DNA from: Plantago major
Lineage: Eukaryota > Streptophyta > Magnoliopsida > Lamiales > Plantaginaceae
Assembly (NCBI GenBank): GCA_026545765.1
Contig: CM048843.1
Span: 6,492,001-6,556,000 of the forward strand
Direction of reading: 5' to 3'
Length of the DNA: 64,000 nt
Shown: in pieces, positions 33,264 to 43,629 of the stretch
Numbering within the stretch: the first letter of the stretch is position 1
Layout of the letters: each line of letters starts with the position of its first letter
Notes under the pieces: model-generated
Seen by the model: the letters and a program-made list of their open reading frames with translations, nothing else
Database searches by the model: none
What the model was told of the DNA's origin: nothing
Position numbers and translations under genes: made by a program

Positions 33264-35162
33264 CTGAGTAGTTTCAGGCTGATTGGTCTCTGAAACTTGT
33301 GACCTTTCTATACATTGGTCTTCTTGTTCCAGTATTTCTTCTTTGTTGGAAGTTTCAGGTACTTCACACCTTTCCTGAGTATGCAACTCAGTTGCCTCCC
33401 CTGGTTGATCATTCTGAGTAGATGTCTCAGTTTGATCCCTCTCATTGAGTTGGGGAACCTGCTCTTTTGCAGGATTTTCTTCAAGATATCTTGCATTCTT
33501 TGGTAATTCGAAATGGAGTTCATTTACCATTTCATCAATCACTTGTGGCTGTTGTGGTTGTTGTGTTTGTCTGGAAGCAGAGGATTGGCCAGTAGAATGT
33601 TCTTCCAGATTTTTAGATGTGGCATTTTCATCAGTATCTGCCAGCACTAAATTACCACTCATCAGGGCTTCTTGAAGTTGTGCGTAAGAAACGTTCCCTG
33701 ATGATGTGTTTGCACCAACAACCTTTGCTATAGGTGCTTGTTCAGCAACCTGAGGTGTAGGTTCTTCTTCAGATACCTTATCACCAGTTACTGTTACAGT
33801 AACCTTAGCCCTCTTTGTTCTTTCTAGGACTTGAGAGATGACTAGTTCATCATCTTCATCGTCAGAGCTCTCATCAGCATTAGGAACTGATTGGTCCATT
33901 ACTCCTGCAGTTTCTACAGATAGGGCTTGGTGTTTTTCACCACTTTTGGCAGCATTTATGAGTTCATCAGCAAGGCTTTCTGTAATAGTCTTCACATTTC
34001 TGGAAGCACTTTCTCTTGCTGAGTCTACTTGTTCAGTAGTTGATAACTCTTGTGCAGCATTGATGATTTCATCTGCCTTTATCAGTTCATCGGCAATGCC
34101 TGCAGATATCTGAGAATTGACTACCTCTTTGGGTGTGTCTTCTGATTTGCCAGCAGACTTCTTTCTTGAAGTTTTGGGCTTCTTGGTCGCAACCTTTTCT
34201 TCAGATACCTTTTCAGACTTTCACTTCTTAGAACCTTTCTGAGACCCAGTAACCTTTTTCATTAAGTTTGTATACTCATATTTGTAGAGTAGGTTACTGT
34301 TGGCTATTTCAAATGCCTCTCGAGCTCAATGCCAAGCTTCTCCAGAAGTAGCATATCTTCGCACCATAGCCATCGTGGCCTTTGGCTCAGCTAGTCCTTT
34401 GGCAATCTTAGGCTCAAGCCTTGAATTTTCTTCACAAACTTCATGAAGGCGTACTTTCCCCGATTAAAGGGTTTTCCACTTTGTCTTGTTGATTCAAAGA
34501 AGAACATCATGATCCATCGTTCTTGGCTTATCCGGTCAAGATCTCCTTGTAGACCATCAAAGCATCTGTGAAGAATGCAAGCCAAGACATCCCAAAGGAA
34601 CCATCGGATGTCCGGTTCGGATGTCGCAAGCTTGAACTCGATGGGTGTATCGATTTTTCAAGATCACACACGCCATCGTCTGATTCTTTAACACCTTCAA
34701 GGAGTTCATCATCCTTGGTGTTTATTTCAAAATCCTTTCCAAGATTTTGAAACTCAAACAACTTACGAAAGTTGTTAAGTCCGTAGGATTTCCTTTCCTT
34801 GATCGAGGTTTTGATGACACTATTTCAAAGTGCCTTGAAACACAGAAATAATCTGAGTTGTTGTAGAATTCCAACACATCGAGTGATGAAATTCCACTAG
34901 GGCGAGCAGATAGAAAGCCCTTGATTTGTGCCTTTTCAAGCATGTCAAGAATTAGCTTTCTGTCGGCTTGGTTCTCTATTCCAGCCGTGAGGTATTCCTC
35001 AACCATGGCACCACCCCAAATCATTCTGTGATTTGAAGTCCAATGGTTAGGATTAAAATCTCCTACCAGTAGGTTGTTCACAATAACCAACTCTGGTGCT
35101 TGCTTTTCAGCAGTACCAGTGGAGGATTGAGATTTCAGTGTGGTTGAACTTTTAGAGGCCAT

Positions 35163-35947
35163 CTCTTTATATAGTGTAGGAATTTGAAATTGGTGTTTGA
35201 AAGAGATTTGATTCAGTAATTCTTTGCAGAAAAACTTAATCTTGATTTGCAGAGATTGTAGAAGTTTTGCAGAGAATCAAGAGAAGGATTTGCTATTTTT
35301 GTGCAAGATGAGTTTTCGGATTAGGCAAAAGTGATTTCCTATGCCAAAATCCTATATATATAGCAGCTGAATCTCAACAGATAAATACATACAAATTGAT
35401 TTTGTGTGTACGTATCTGTGATTTGCAAGCAGGCGTGAGCAAAAGCTAGTTCGGCATTAAATGCTTAGTGGGCCATGTCTGAATTTCAACAGTCCACTAT
35501 TTACTGTGAATTAATTTCCACCGTATAGATCAATCGCTTAATTTCATTAAGGGTCACCATTGCTTCTTCAGCAATGATCACAATCAACAAGTGTAATTGT
35601 GCCCATTTAATGAATTTTGGCTCATAGCTTTCTGAATCACGTTTTTGTATGACCAAGAACACTGTTTGCATCTGAATCTGTCTTATACTTAGGATTTTTC
35701 CAAGTTTTTCATCAAGATAGAAATAATGCGAGTTTCAAGAGAGTAGTTGACTGCAGATAGTTATACTATTCTCTTTTGTGTTCCCGTTTATAGAGTGATT
35801 CAGATATCTGAGTTCCGCCTCGTAGATCTTAAGCTATCTTTTTCTCTTTAGCCTTTTGACTCGGATACCCGTTCTGCATTTCTCTTCTCTGGATACCCGT
35901 TCCAGATACCTCTTCTCTGGATGCCCGTTCCAGATTCCTGAACTCTT
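35163..35947 (-). other. Spacer between pol and the extra frame, copy A
   Basis: No reading frame. AT-rich sequence just upstream of the extra frame (ACTATATAAAGAGATGG, ending at its ATG) offers a TATATAAA box only about 5 bp from the ATG, too close for an ordinary promoter. Another TATATATA lies about 190 bp upstream (35352-35360). GGATACCCG-type repeats lie at 35858-35935. The spacer could hold a subgenomic promoter; this is inference. Confidence 0.35.
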
Positions 35948-38900
35948 TCAGTTCATTGGTAGTTCCATTAGTCCAAGACTATGTCTTAAGGCTAAGAATC
36001 TACTTTCTTGTAGTGGCTTAGTGAAGATATCTGCAAGTTGGTCTTCAGTGCCAATCTTGAGTATCTCTATATTGCCTTTTTCAACATGGTCTCTGATGAA
36101 GTGATGTCTAACATCAATGTGCTTTGTTCTGGCATGAAATTTAGGATTCTGTGTAATCGCAATAGCACTTGTGTTGTCACAGAAAATGGGAGTTTTCTTC
36201 TCATCGAGTCCATAGTCTTTAAGTTGTTGTTGTATCCACAGAATTTGTGTTGCACAACAACCAGCAGCAATATATTCAGCCTCTGTGGTAGAAGTTGCAA
36301 TTGAGTTTTGCTTCTTGCTAAACCATGAGATAAGTCTAGTACCCAGAAACTGACAAGTTCCTGAGGTGCTTTTCCTATCAAGCAGTGATCCAGCACAATC
36401 AGCGTCTGAGTACCCAGCTAAACTCAATCCGCTTTCCTTAGGATACCACAATCCTACATCTACTGTACCCTTTACATACCTTAATATTTTCATAGCAATG
36501 TTGTAGTGTGTTTGCATTGGATTTGTCTGAAATCTAGCACATACTCCAACGGCGTGTTGAATATCAGGTCTACTTGCAGTGAGGTAAAGTAGTGAGCCTA
36601 TCAATTTCCTATACTTATGTTCTTCAACACTCTTATCTGATTCAGTATAGGTCATTTTGGTTCCAATGCTCATAGGTATCTTAGCATTCTTTTCAGAAGG
36701 CTTAAGATTGAATTTTGTGAGCATATCTTTTGCATACTTTGTTTGACTAATGAATATTCCATCATTGAGTTGCTTGACTTGCAATCCTAGAAAATAATTC
36801 ATTTCTCCCATCATGCTCATCTCAAACTTGCTTTTCATGAGATTTGCAAAGTCATTACAAAGTTGCTTGTCCTTAGATCCAAATATGATGTCATCAACAT
36901 ATACTTGAACTAAGAGTAGTTTTCCGTCATGATTTAAGGTAAATAAAGTTTTATCAACTTCACCTTTCTTGAAACCACTTTCCAGAAGGTACTTGGCCAA
37001 AGTGTCATACCATGCTCTTGGAGCTGTTTCATCCATACGAGCTTCGTAGTTTATAGACCATTCTACTTTCTCGAGGAAACTTCAAAGCCGGTGGTTGCTC
37101 AACATAAACTTCTTCCGCAAGTTCACCGCTTAAGAATGCACTTTGACATCCATCCGATAAACTTTGAAATCTTTATGAGTCAAAGGCTAGAAAGAGTCTT
37201 ATTGCATCCAATCGCAACCGGTGCATATGACTCGTCAAAATCTAAGCCTTCACCGGTAAATCCCTTGGCAACCAATCTTGCTTTGTTTCTGGTTATTTCA
37301 CCAGATTCATTCATCTTGTTTCTGATAACCCATTTAGTTCCAATCACAAATATTCCTTCTATAAATGGAACTAGTTTCCAGACTTTGTTTCTCTCAAATT
37401 GATCCAACTCTTCTTGCATTGCAGAGATCCAGTCTTGGTCTCCTAATGCTTCTTCTATATTTTTAGGTTCAATATTCGAGATGAAACATCCAAAGAGAGA
37501 ATTAGCATTTTCAGCTATTGCTCTCCTAGTCCTAACACCTTGATTAATTGGTCCAATTACATCCTTTGCAGGATGATCTTTGATCCATCTCATCATAGGT
37601 TTAGTGCTAGTAGGATCAATATCCAAGTGATTTGAATGTGAATCACTAAGATTATGATTTGATACTTTTTCAGTATCTGAGATATCTGACATATGGGAAA
37701 TGTCATGGATATCTGACACTTTTTCAGTGTTAGAGATATCTGGAACTTGCATTTCAGCAGTCTCATTTTCAGATACCTCTTCATGATGAAGGTTCTCAGT
37801 AACCACATCCATTTCTGGAAAACTCATAGGAAATTCCTCATCATGTCTGTGAGTCATCTTGTTGTTACTAGGCATTTCAAGCTTTTCTACGTCAGAGTCA
37901 TCCTCACTTTCCATAATGATGTTTCTCCTTTATGAGGATTCTTCTTTAGAATCCCTCAGTAATAGTTCTTTGAACCTTTTTGAGAGTTCATCATTAGGAG
38001 GTGTTTTCTTATTTCCTTCATAGAACACAACATGAATTGATTCTTCAATTTTCTTTGTTCTTTTGTTGTAAACTCTGTAGGCTTTGCTATTTGTGGAATA
38101 ACCAAGAAATACACCTTCATCTGCCTTTGGTTGAAATGTTCTCAGATAATCTTTCCCATTGTTTAGAACAAAACATTTACAACCAAATACTCTCAGATGT
38201 TTGATATTAGGGGGTCTACCAACCAAGATTTCATAGGGGGTCTTGTCATGGTGTTTGTTTATCAAACATCTGTTCTGAGTGTAGCAAGTTGTGTTTCTGA
38301 CTTCAACCCAATAAATTTCACTTATTTCGAGGTCATTAAGCATTGTCCTTGCAACTTCTTTAAGGTTCTGCTTTTCCTTTCGCAACACCATTTTGTTGAG
38401 GTGTTCTTCTGAGAGGAAAGTTGGTGTTGTATACCTTTGCAGGTACAAAACTCCTTTATGTACTGGTTGACAAACTCAGTACCATGGTCTGTTCTGATTG
38501 CAGATACCTTGTCATTTTTCATGACTTCAAGCTTTTTCAGCAAGTTTGGTATCTCCACCCTGGCATCAGATTTGTGTTTCAGAAAGACAACCCAAGTGAA
38601 TCTTGAGAAGTCATCTACAACAACCAGACCATACTTATTTCCTGCATAACTAGTTACAGATGATTAAAAAAGATCCATGTGTAATAGTTGCAGTGGTCTA
38701 ACACTAGAGTGTCTGATTTTGGACTTGAAAGAGATCTTAGATTGTTTCCCCATGTGACAGGCAGAACAGATACCATCCTTTCTGAAAGATGTTCTGGGAA
38801 GGCCAACCACTAACTCTTTCTTGGCAAGTCTGTTCAGAGTCTTGAAGTTCAAGTGACTCATTCTTTTGTGCCATAACCAGTGCTCTTCTGTGTGACCAGA

Positions 38901-39300
38901 TTGACTCACCATGAGACATTCTTCAGTTGTGGCAGATGCCCAATCGGCAATATAAAGACTGCCTTTCCGCCGACCAACTAAGACTGTCTGCTTTGACTCA
39001 TTGTCAATTAGTTTGCAGTATTTAGCTTTGAATTTTATAGTAAAACCCTTGTCTGCAAACTGGCTCATGCTAAATAGATTATATTTCAAATCCTTAACAT
39101 GCAATACGTCAGTGATTGTTAAAGTCCCCAATTTGACGTTGCCAAATCCTAGAGAGGGATTTAATTCTCCTCCAAAGAAATCGATATCCGGTCCTGTTGC
39201 AAGCTTTGTAATCGACAGATTTGCTTTATCTCATGTGCTTTCCGCATCCACTATCAAATAGCCATTGTGCTTTAGTCCGTGAAGCATTCGCACAACAGAA
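35948..39300 (-). pseudogene. pol of copy A (protease, integrase, reverse transcriptase, RNase H)
   Basis: In transcription direction: protease DSGC at 39243-39256 within WLFDSGCGKH; GAG-pre-integrase and integrase zinc block (HKRMSHLNFKTL, CSACHMGKQSK) at 38664-39131; integrase core pieces with DHGTEF near 38490-38500 and a tail in 37930-38448; the start of the reverse transcriptase in 37180-37914 (NKARLVAKGF); and an intact-looking stretch 35948-37036. That last stretch has YVDDIIFGS, then the RNase H blocks DADCAGS, TTEAEYIA and CDNTSAI, ending HFIRDHVEKGN and DIFTKPL. Frame breaks lie near 37050-37180, 37915-37930, 38330-38450, 38640 and 39140-39240. The copia order is clear. These enzymes would copy the element RNA and insert the cDNA. 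Confidence 0.85.
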
Positions 39301-41818
39301 GCAGAGATTAGGTTCTCATATCTTTGATGGAACCGTAATTAAAAGATCTTCCAAGAGGGAATCCATTTTTGAATGAATTTCTTTGAAATATTCTTTTGTC
39401 TGACAGGAACATAAGGTGGAATTCTATTTGAATGAATGTTATCATTAGTAAGAATTATTTTCTTCCTTGGTGTGTTCCTAGGTGCTCCATATGATGCTTT
39501 CAGATACCTGTCAGGTTTCTGAGTTTGCTTTTCAGCAAACTTAGCTTTCCTTGCCAGATTTCTTCTAGCCCTGGCATTCAGATTTTCAGTGGCTTGATTT
39601 AACTTCCACTTCTGATAATTGCTTTGAGCAATTCTAGTTTTCAGCCATCGTTCTTGCTCCTGCTTGTACTCATGAGCAAGTTGTTTTCCGATGCCTTTGT
39701 AGCCAATACCGTTTCGAGCACTTGAAGCTATCTGAGATCTTTTCTCAGCAGCTTTGCTAGTCTCTGGTTGGTCCAATTTCTTTCCAGAAAAAGTGACATG
39801 GGAGAATTTTCCAGCTCCTGCAATTCTACCTTTTTGAGAGACATAGCACTGTGGGTGTTTACACTTTTCAGTGTTGTGTTTCTTTTTAGAGACGTGCCCA
39901 ACAGTTTTGTTTTTTGACTTGTTTTTCCCACAAAGGTTTAGTCGCAACTGCCTTTCCTTTGTCAACAATCTTTGTCTTCTCACCGATACTATAGATTGCA
40001 TGGGAACCGTCTTGCTGAGTACTTACAAATGTTCTTCTCTCCTTACTCTTATTCAGAGTGATAGAACAATCTGTCTGTGTATTCAGCCCAAGTCCTTTCT
40101 TTTCTGAAGGATCTCTTAAGTAAGATTGTACTTCAGTAAGAGTGTCACTAGCTTTGGCATAAGATTGAAAACATAATTCTTTCTTCTTGAGTTCCTTGTT
40201 CTCAGAAAGAAGATCTTCATATTTCTTTCGTAATTCAGCCATTGCTTCTTTATGTGACTTTTCAGTCTCAGATATCTGAGCTTTGAGAGATGCATTTTCA
40301 GCATCCTTTCTCTCAGATACTTTAACTAATTGAGAATTTTCCTTTGCAAGAGAATTCTTTTCTTCTTCAAGGTTTTCGGCTCTAGCTCGGATCATTAGAA
40401 ATTCTCTTTCATAGATGTCAAGTTCTTTCCGAGATTTTCTAGATTTTTATTTCCTCTTCATCACTTTCATAAGTATAACAAGAAGTATGTGTTACCTCAT
40501 CACCATAAGATGATTTCTATGTTGGAGATGTCCGGACCACAATTTCAAAGAACTCCACACATTTCATTCTTCTTGAGGTCAAGTCGATTATATCATGAGT
40601 AACTCCACATAATTCGGTGATGGTAAGGTTGAGTCATCTGAATTGTCATCTTCGTAATCTGCTCAACGTCTAGAGCATCCAAGTTGAATTTGATTTTCTT
40701 TCTTTCTTCGATTAACAAAGCTTTACGGCTTCTTCCGAAAATTCTCCTATCTTTCTTGTCACCGTCCTTAGTTTGTTGAGGCGTGACAATCCTTCTTGAA
40801 GTGGCCGGGTTTCCGACAATAGAAACAGATATCGTTTCCAATTTCTGCTTCCTCAGTACATGATGCTTTCTGAGCTGGCTTGTTCAGCGAGCTTTGCATA
40901 TTTTTGTACTGGTGATAGTTTCGAGCAGATGCTTTTTCACTTCTCTTTGGCTTTCCTTCTTTCAATTTCTCGACCGATATATTTGCTCATTTGCTTGCAA
41001 GAAGAGCATCCTCAGTTTCTTCCTTGCTTTTCTTCTTTTCAGAAGTTCCTTGAGTGACTAGAGCAACGTTTTGCAACTTTTCAGTTGTTTGTTCTCTTTG
41101 AGTTGTCTCATAATCAACAGTAGCAAGATGAGAGAAAAGTTCCACTGAGTGATATTTGGCATTCCTTGGTTAAAATAAAAGAATTTGGTATGCTCCCAGT
41201 TGTGGTTAAGACTTCTGACAATAGTCTTAATCTTTTCTGACTGGGAGTATCATTGCTTTCCCAAGAGCGCCATGTCACTCATGAGAGTGGTAAATCAAAT
41301 CAAGTTCTTCCAGTTTCGGTGGGTCCTTGTTTGAAATTTTGAAATTTCAATTTGAGAACTTCGAACTTGTTTTCTTTGGTTTTCTCGGTTAAAGCAGATT
41401 TCTTCAATCGGTTGCGAGCAACTCGCCATTTTAGCACCCTACGCTTTACATCGTATGTGCTCAGTGTCGATCCGATGATGATATTACGAGCTTGACCATC
41501 CAGACAATTTCTCTTGGCATCTTCCGATGTCCAGAGTTCTCTGGGCTTTGGTTCGTAAATGACTTGACTAGTAGATCTCCCACTTGTTGACGCATCGGTT
41601 TGTGAAGATCCTTCGCTTTGATCTCTGTCTCTACCATTAGAAACCTCCATGACTTGTTTGAGTTGTTGAATGACTATTGGGCCATTCTTTATCACTTTGA
41701 TCATTTCGTCACTTATGGCTTCAAGGTGGAGCATCATGTTATTTTTCCATTTCTCGTAATTCTCTGGTTTGAGAATGGGTGCATCACTCAGAGACATACC
41801 TGCACACTTAAGACACAA
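39301..41818 (-). pseudogene. gag and long gag extension of copy A
   Basis: The N-terminal part (41300-41818) starts near MSLSDAPILKPENYEKWKNN, a copia gag opening (the WKN-type block), and breaks by frameshift. A CCHC knuckle, CFYCRKPGHFKKDC, lies at 40780-40830. After it, an unusually long extension includes a coiled-coil frame at 39886-40395 (ENLEEEKNSLAKENSQLVKV) and a strongly basic frame at 39339-40001 (RARRNLARKAKF). Such an extension between knuckle and protease is uncommon in small copia elements and may be coat or RNA-binding material. Frames slip repeatedly at 40400-41300, a patch where CAG/CTG triplets are depleted relative to expectation. Confidence 0.7.
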
Positions 41819-41897
41819 ATTAAATAGTCCTCGAAAATAGACAAATTTCCTGCACCTATCTGGGGATCTAGGTTCACGAAGGGCTTGTGAACCTCCC

Positions 41898-41908
41898 GCC
41901 TGATCCCA
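41898..41908 (-). promoter_or_regulatory. Primer binding site of copy A
   Basis: On the minus strand TGGGATCAGGC lies two bases from the 5' LTR and matches the initiator-Met tRNA site TGGTATCAGAGC with one substitution and one missing base. Confidence 0.6.
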
Positions 41909-41910
41909 CT

Positions 41911-43627
41911 TGTTGGTCCAGATAACGCAAAGTAAAAGACTAGAGGGGGTGAATAGTCTTTTAAAACTTTTGTCGATAAAACTATTTCTCGATATCTGAA
42001 TAGATATCCGATACTTAGAATCGAGCGGAAGACTTAATAAAGATAAGTGCAGAAACAGTTAAAGTGTGTGTGTGTGTTGCTGAAATGTAAATACAGAAAG
42101 GTAAATAACACAGCAAGTATAGTGGTATCTGGAGGTGGCGTAATCCTCCAACTAATCCACTTCGGTCTTCCAGAGACCTAGAATTCACTAGAATAGATAA
42201 TTGAGTTCTCCTTACAAAAATCCTATTCTAAGATTCCTTTAAACAAATGGTTCCCAACCAAATGTTCCCCTGAGTTGTTCCCGGCTTTCACCAAGTACTT
42301 CTCACTCGAAACCTTTTTGAGTTATTCCCTAGCTTCCCAAGCTAAGTACTTCCTATACTCAATAACCTTGGAGTTATTCCTTAGTTTCCCAAATCAAGTA
42401 CTTCCTATACTCCGGTAACCTTGGAGTTATTCCCTGATTTTTCAAACTAAGTACTTCCTGTACTCCACGTCAGTTATGGTGTTGATTTTGGTTTGAGTTG
42501 TCAGATGAGCTTCTTTAATAACTTATTCAGTTATTCAGATAGCTCTGTGAATCAAGTATACTTAATACACTTTTCAATGTATGGTATCTTGTTCTTTTTA
42601 CTGACCCAAGTCTTAGATAAATGTTCAAGAGAATGAATCTCAGATACTTGATGTTTCGTTTCAACACTTTCACAGATAGCTGTGCTTGTTTAGGATCAGG
42701 ACACTTAGAACTTCAGTGTTACTTGCGATCAAAAGCTTTGGTCGCAACAGAAAACTTTGAGGATAAGTAAGTTGCTTTGAGAGAGAGTAAGGTGTTCAGC
42801 GTTTCGTTCAAGGTGTGTCTCTTCAAGCAGTCTAAGTGTTGATATTTATAGATGAATTTGAGTGCCGTTTGAATAGTATCCGTTAGGCTCAAATTCAAAC
42901 TATTGATATCTGTGTATAATCTTTAGTGAGTTTTGTCTTCTTCTTCTTCGCTGCCGTTGCTTTTATTCAGACATCTCTGTCCGTGCATTAAATGCATTGT
43001 ACTATACTTTTTGTCCTGTAGTGCCAACGGAACTATGCTTTATATCAGAGACTAGTGTTATCTGATTCTTTGCACGTCCTTATCTTCAATCTTCAGATAC
43101 CACTTTTATTGAAACAACTTTGTTTGCAATATATATATTTCTTTTTCAGAAATGTGGTTAATGCTCAAGGTATCTGAGAATAGATATCTGTGGACACTTT
43201 CCTTGTTTTCAGATAGGCCTTTTATTTCTCAGATATCTCTTGTGACACAGTTGGTTTAAAACTATTCGTGTCTTCAAGATATCTGGTTAAGGTATCTGAA
43301 AAACAGTTTCAGTAATCTTGTGCAGTTTCTTCAAGTCTTCAATGTCGTTGAGCTTGTTCTGCTTGGATGTCTTCTTCTTGGTCTTCTCTTCATAAAATAA
43401 AAATTACATTTTGAGACCTAACATCCTATACAAGATTAGCTAGACTATCATACTTAGTGAGTTTCCTCTTTTACAATGTTCAAGTGAACCAAGAGTACTA
43501 ATCACCTTTCTGAGACTAAGATAAGTCATCATGTTGCTGATCAAAATCTAAACAGATATTTCTAACAAAATATCTAACAAATTTCCTAACAAATTTCCCA
43601 AGAAATTTCCCAACAAATTTCCCAACA
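41911..43627 (-). repeat. 5' LTR of copy A
   Basis: 1717 bp; outer end CCCAACA meets TSD CTATG at 43628. At 42285-42310 it lacks CAG/CTG words that the 3' LTR keeps, the reverse of the pattern elsewhere. Confidence 0.95.
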
Positions 43628-43629
43628 CT

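Larger units (their letters stand above)
29614..35162 (-). pseudogene. Extra multi-exon frame downstream of pol, copy A (unknown function)
   Basis: Starts with MASKSSTTLKS at 35162 and, as far as blocks can be followed, ends at a TGA at 29614-29616. In order: a globular part of about 300 residues (VEEYLTAGIEN, CILHRCFDGLQG, KYAFMKFVKK) that faintly resembles the domain known as putative plant transposon protein; a lysine-rich nuclear-signal-like stretch; long acidic and Gln-rich disordered stretches; a coiled-coil LRQLLEEEQQLHLQLEDQI (about 31605-31665); a second helical block (30900-31130); an acidic/basic tract; and a compact C-terminal block (NGYWILELKNLLVNS). Four introns interrupt the middle. 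No signal peptide or membrane helix is visible, so it is not an obvious envelope. Frameshifts and stops occur at several points, some possibly assembly errors. Copy B is colinear. Confidence 0.7.
27521..43627 (-). mobile_element. 16.1-kb Sirevirus-like Ty1/copia element, copy A
   Basis: TGTTGG...CCAACA borders are flanked by the perfect duplication CTATG (27516-27520 and 43628-43632). LTRs of 1705 and 1717 bp enclose a minus-strand internal region. In its own direction this holds a primer site, long gag, protease, integrase, reverse transcriptase/RNase H, a 0.8-kb spacer, an extra multi-exon frame of about 5.5 kb, and a polypurine tract. Copia domain order, great length and an extra frame after pol fit the Sirevirus/Maximus group; lineage is inferred, not tested. 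It sits inside the protease gene of the older copia element. Confidence 0.95.

Noticed and set aside
29889..35162. Calling the extra frame an envelope gene
   Set aside because: It sits where env-like frames sit in Sireviruses, but no signal peptide, transmembrane helix or cysteine-rich surface region is visible. The sequence is hydrophilic and lysine/glutamate-rich.
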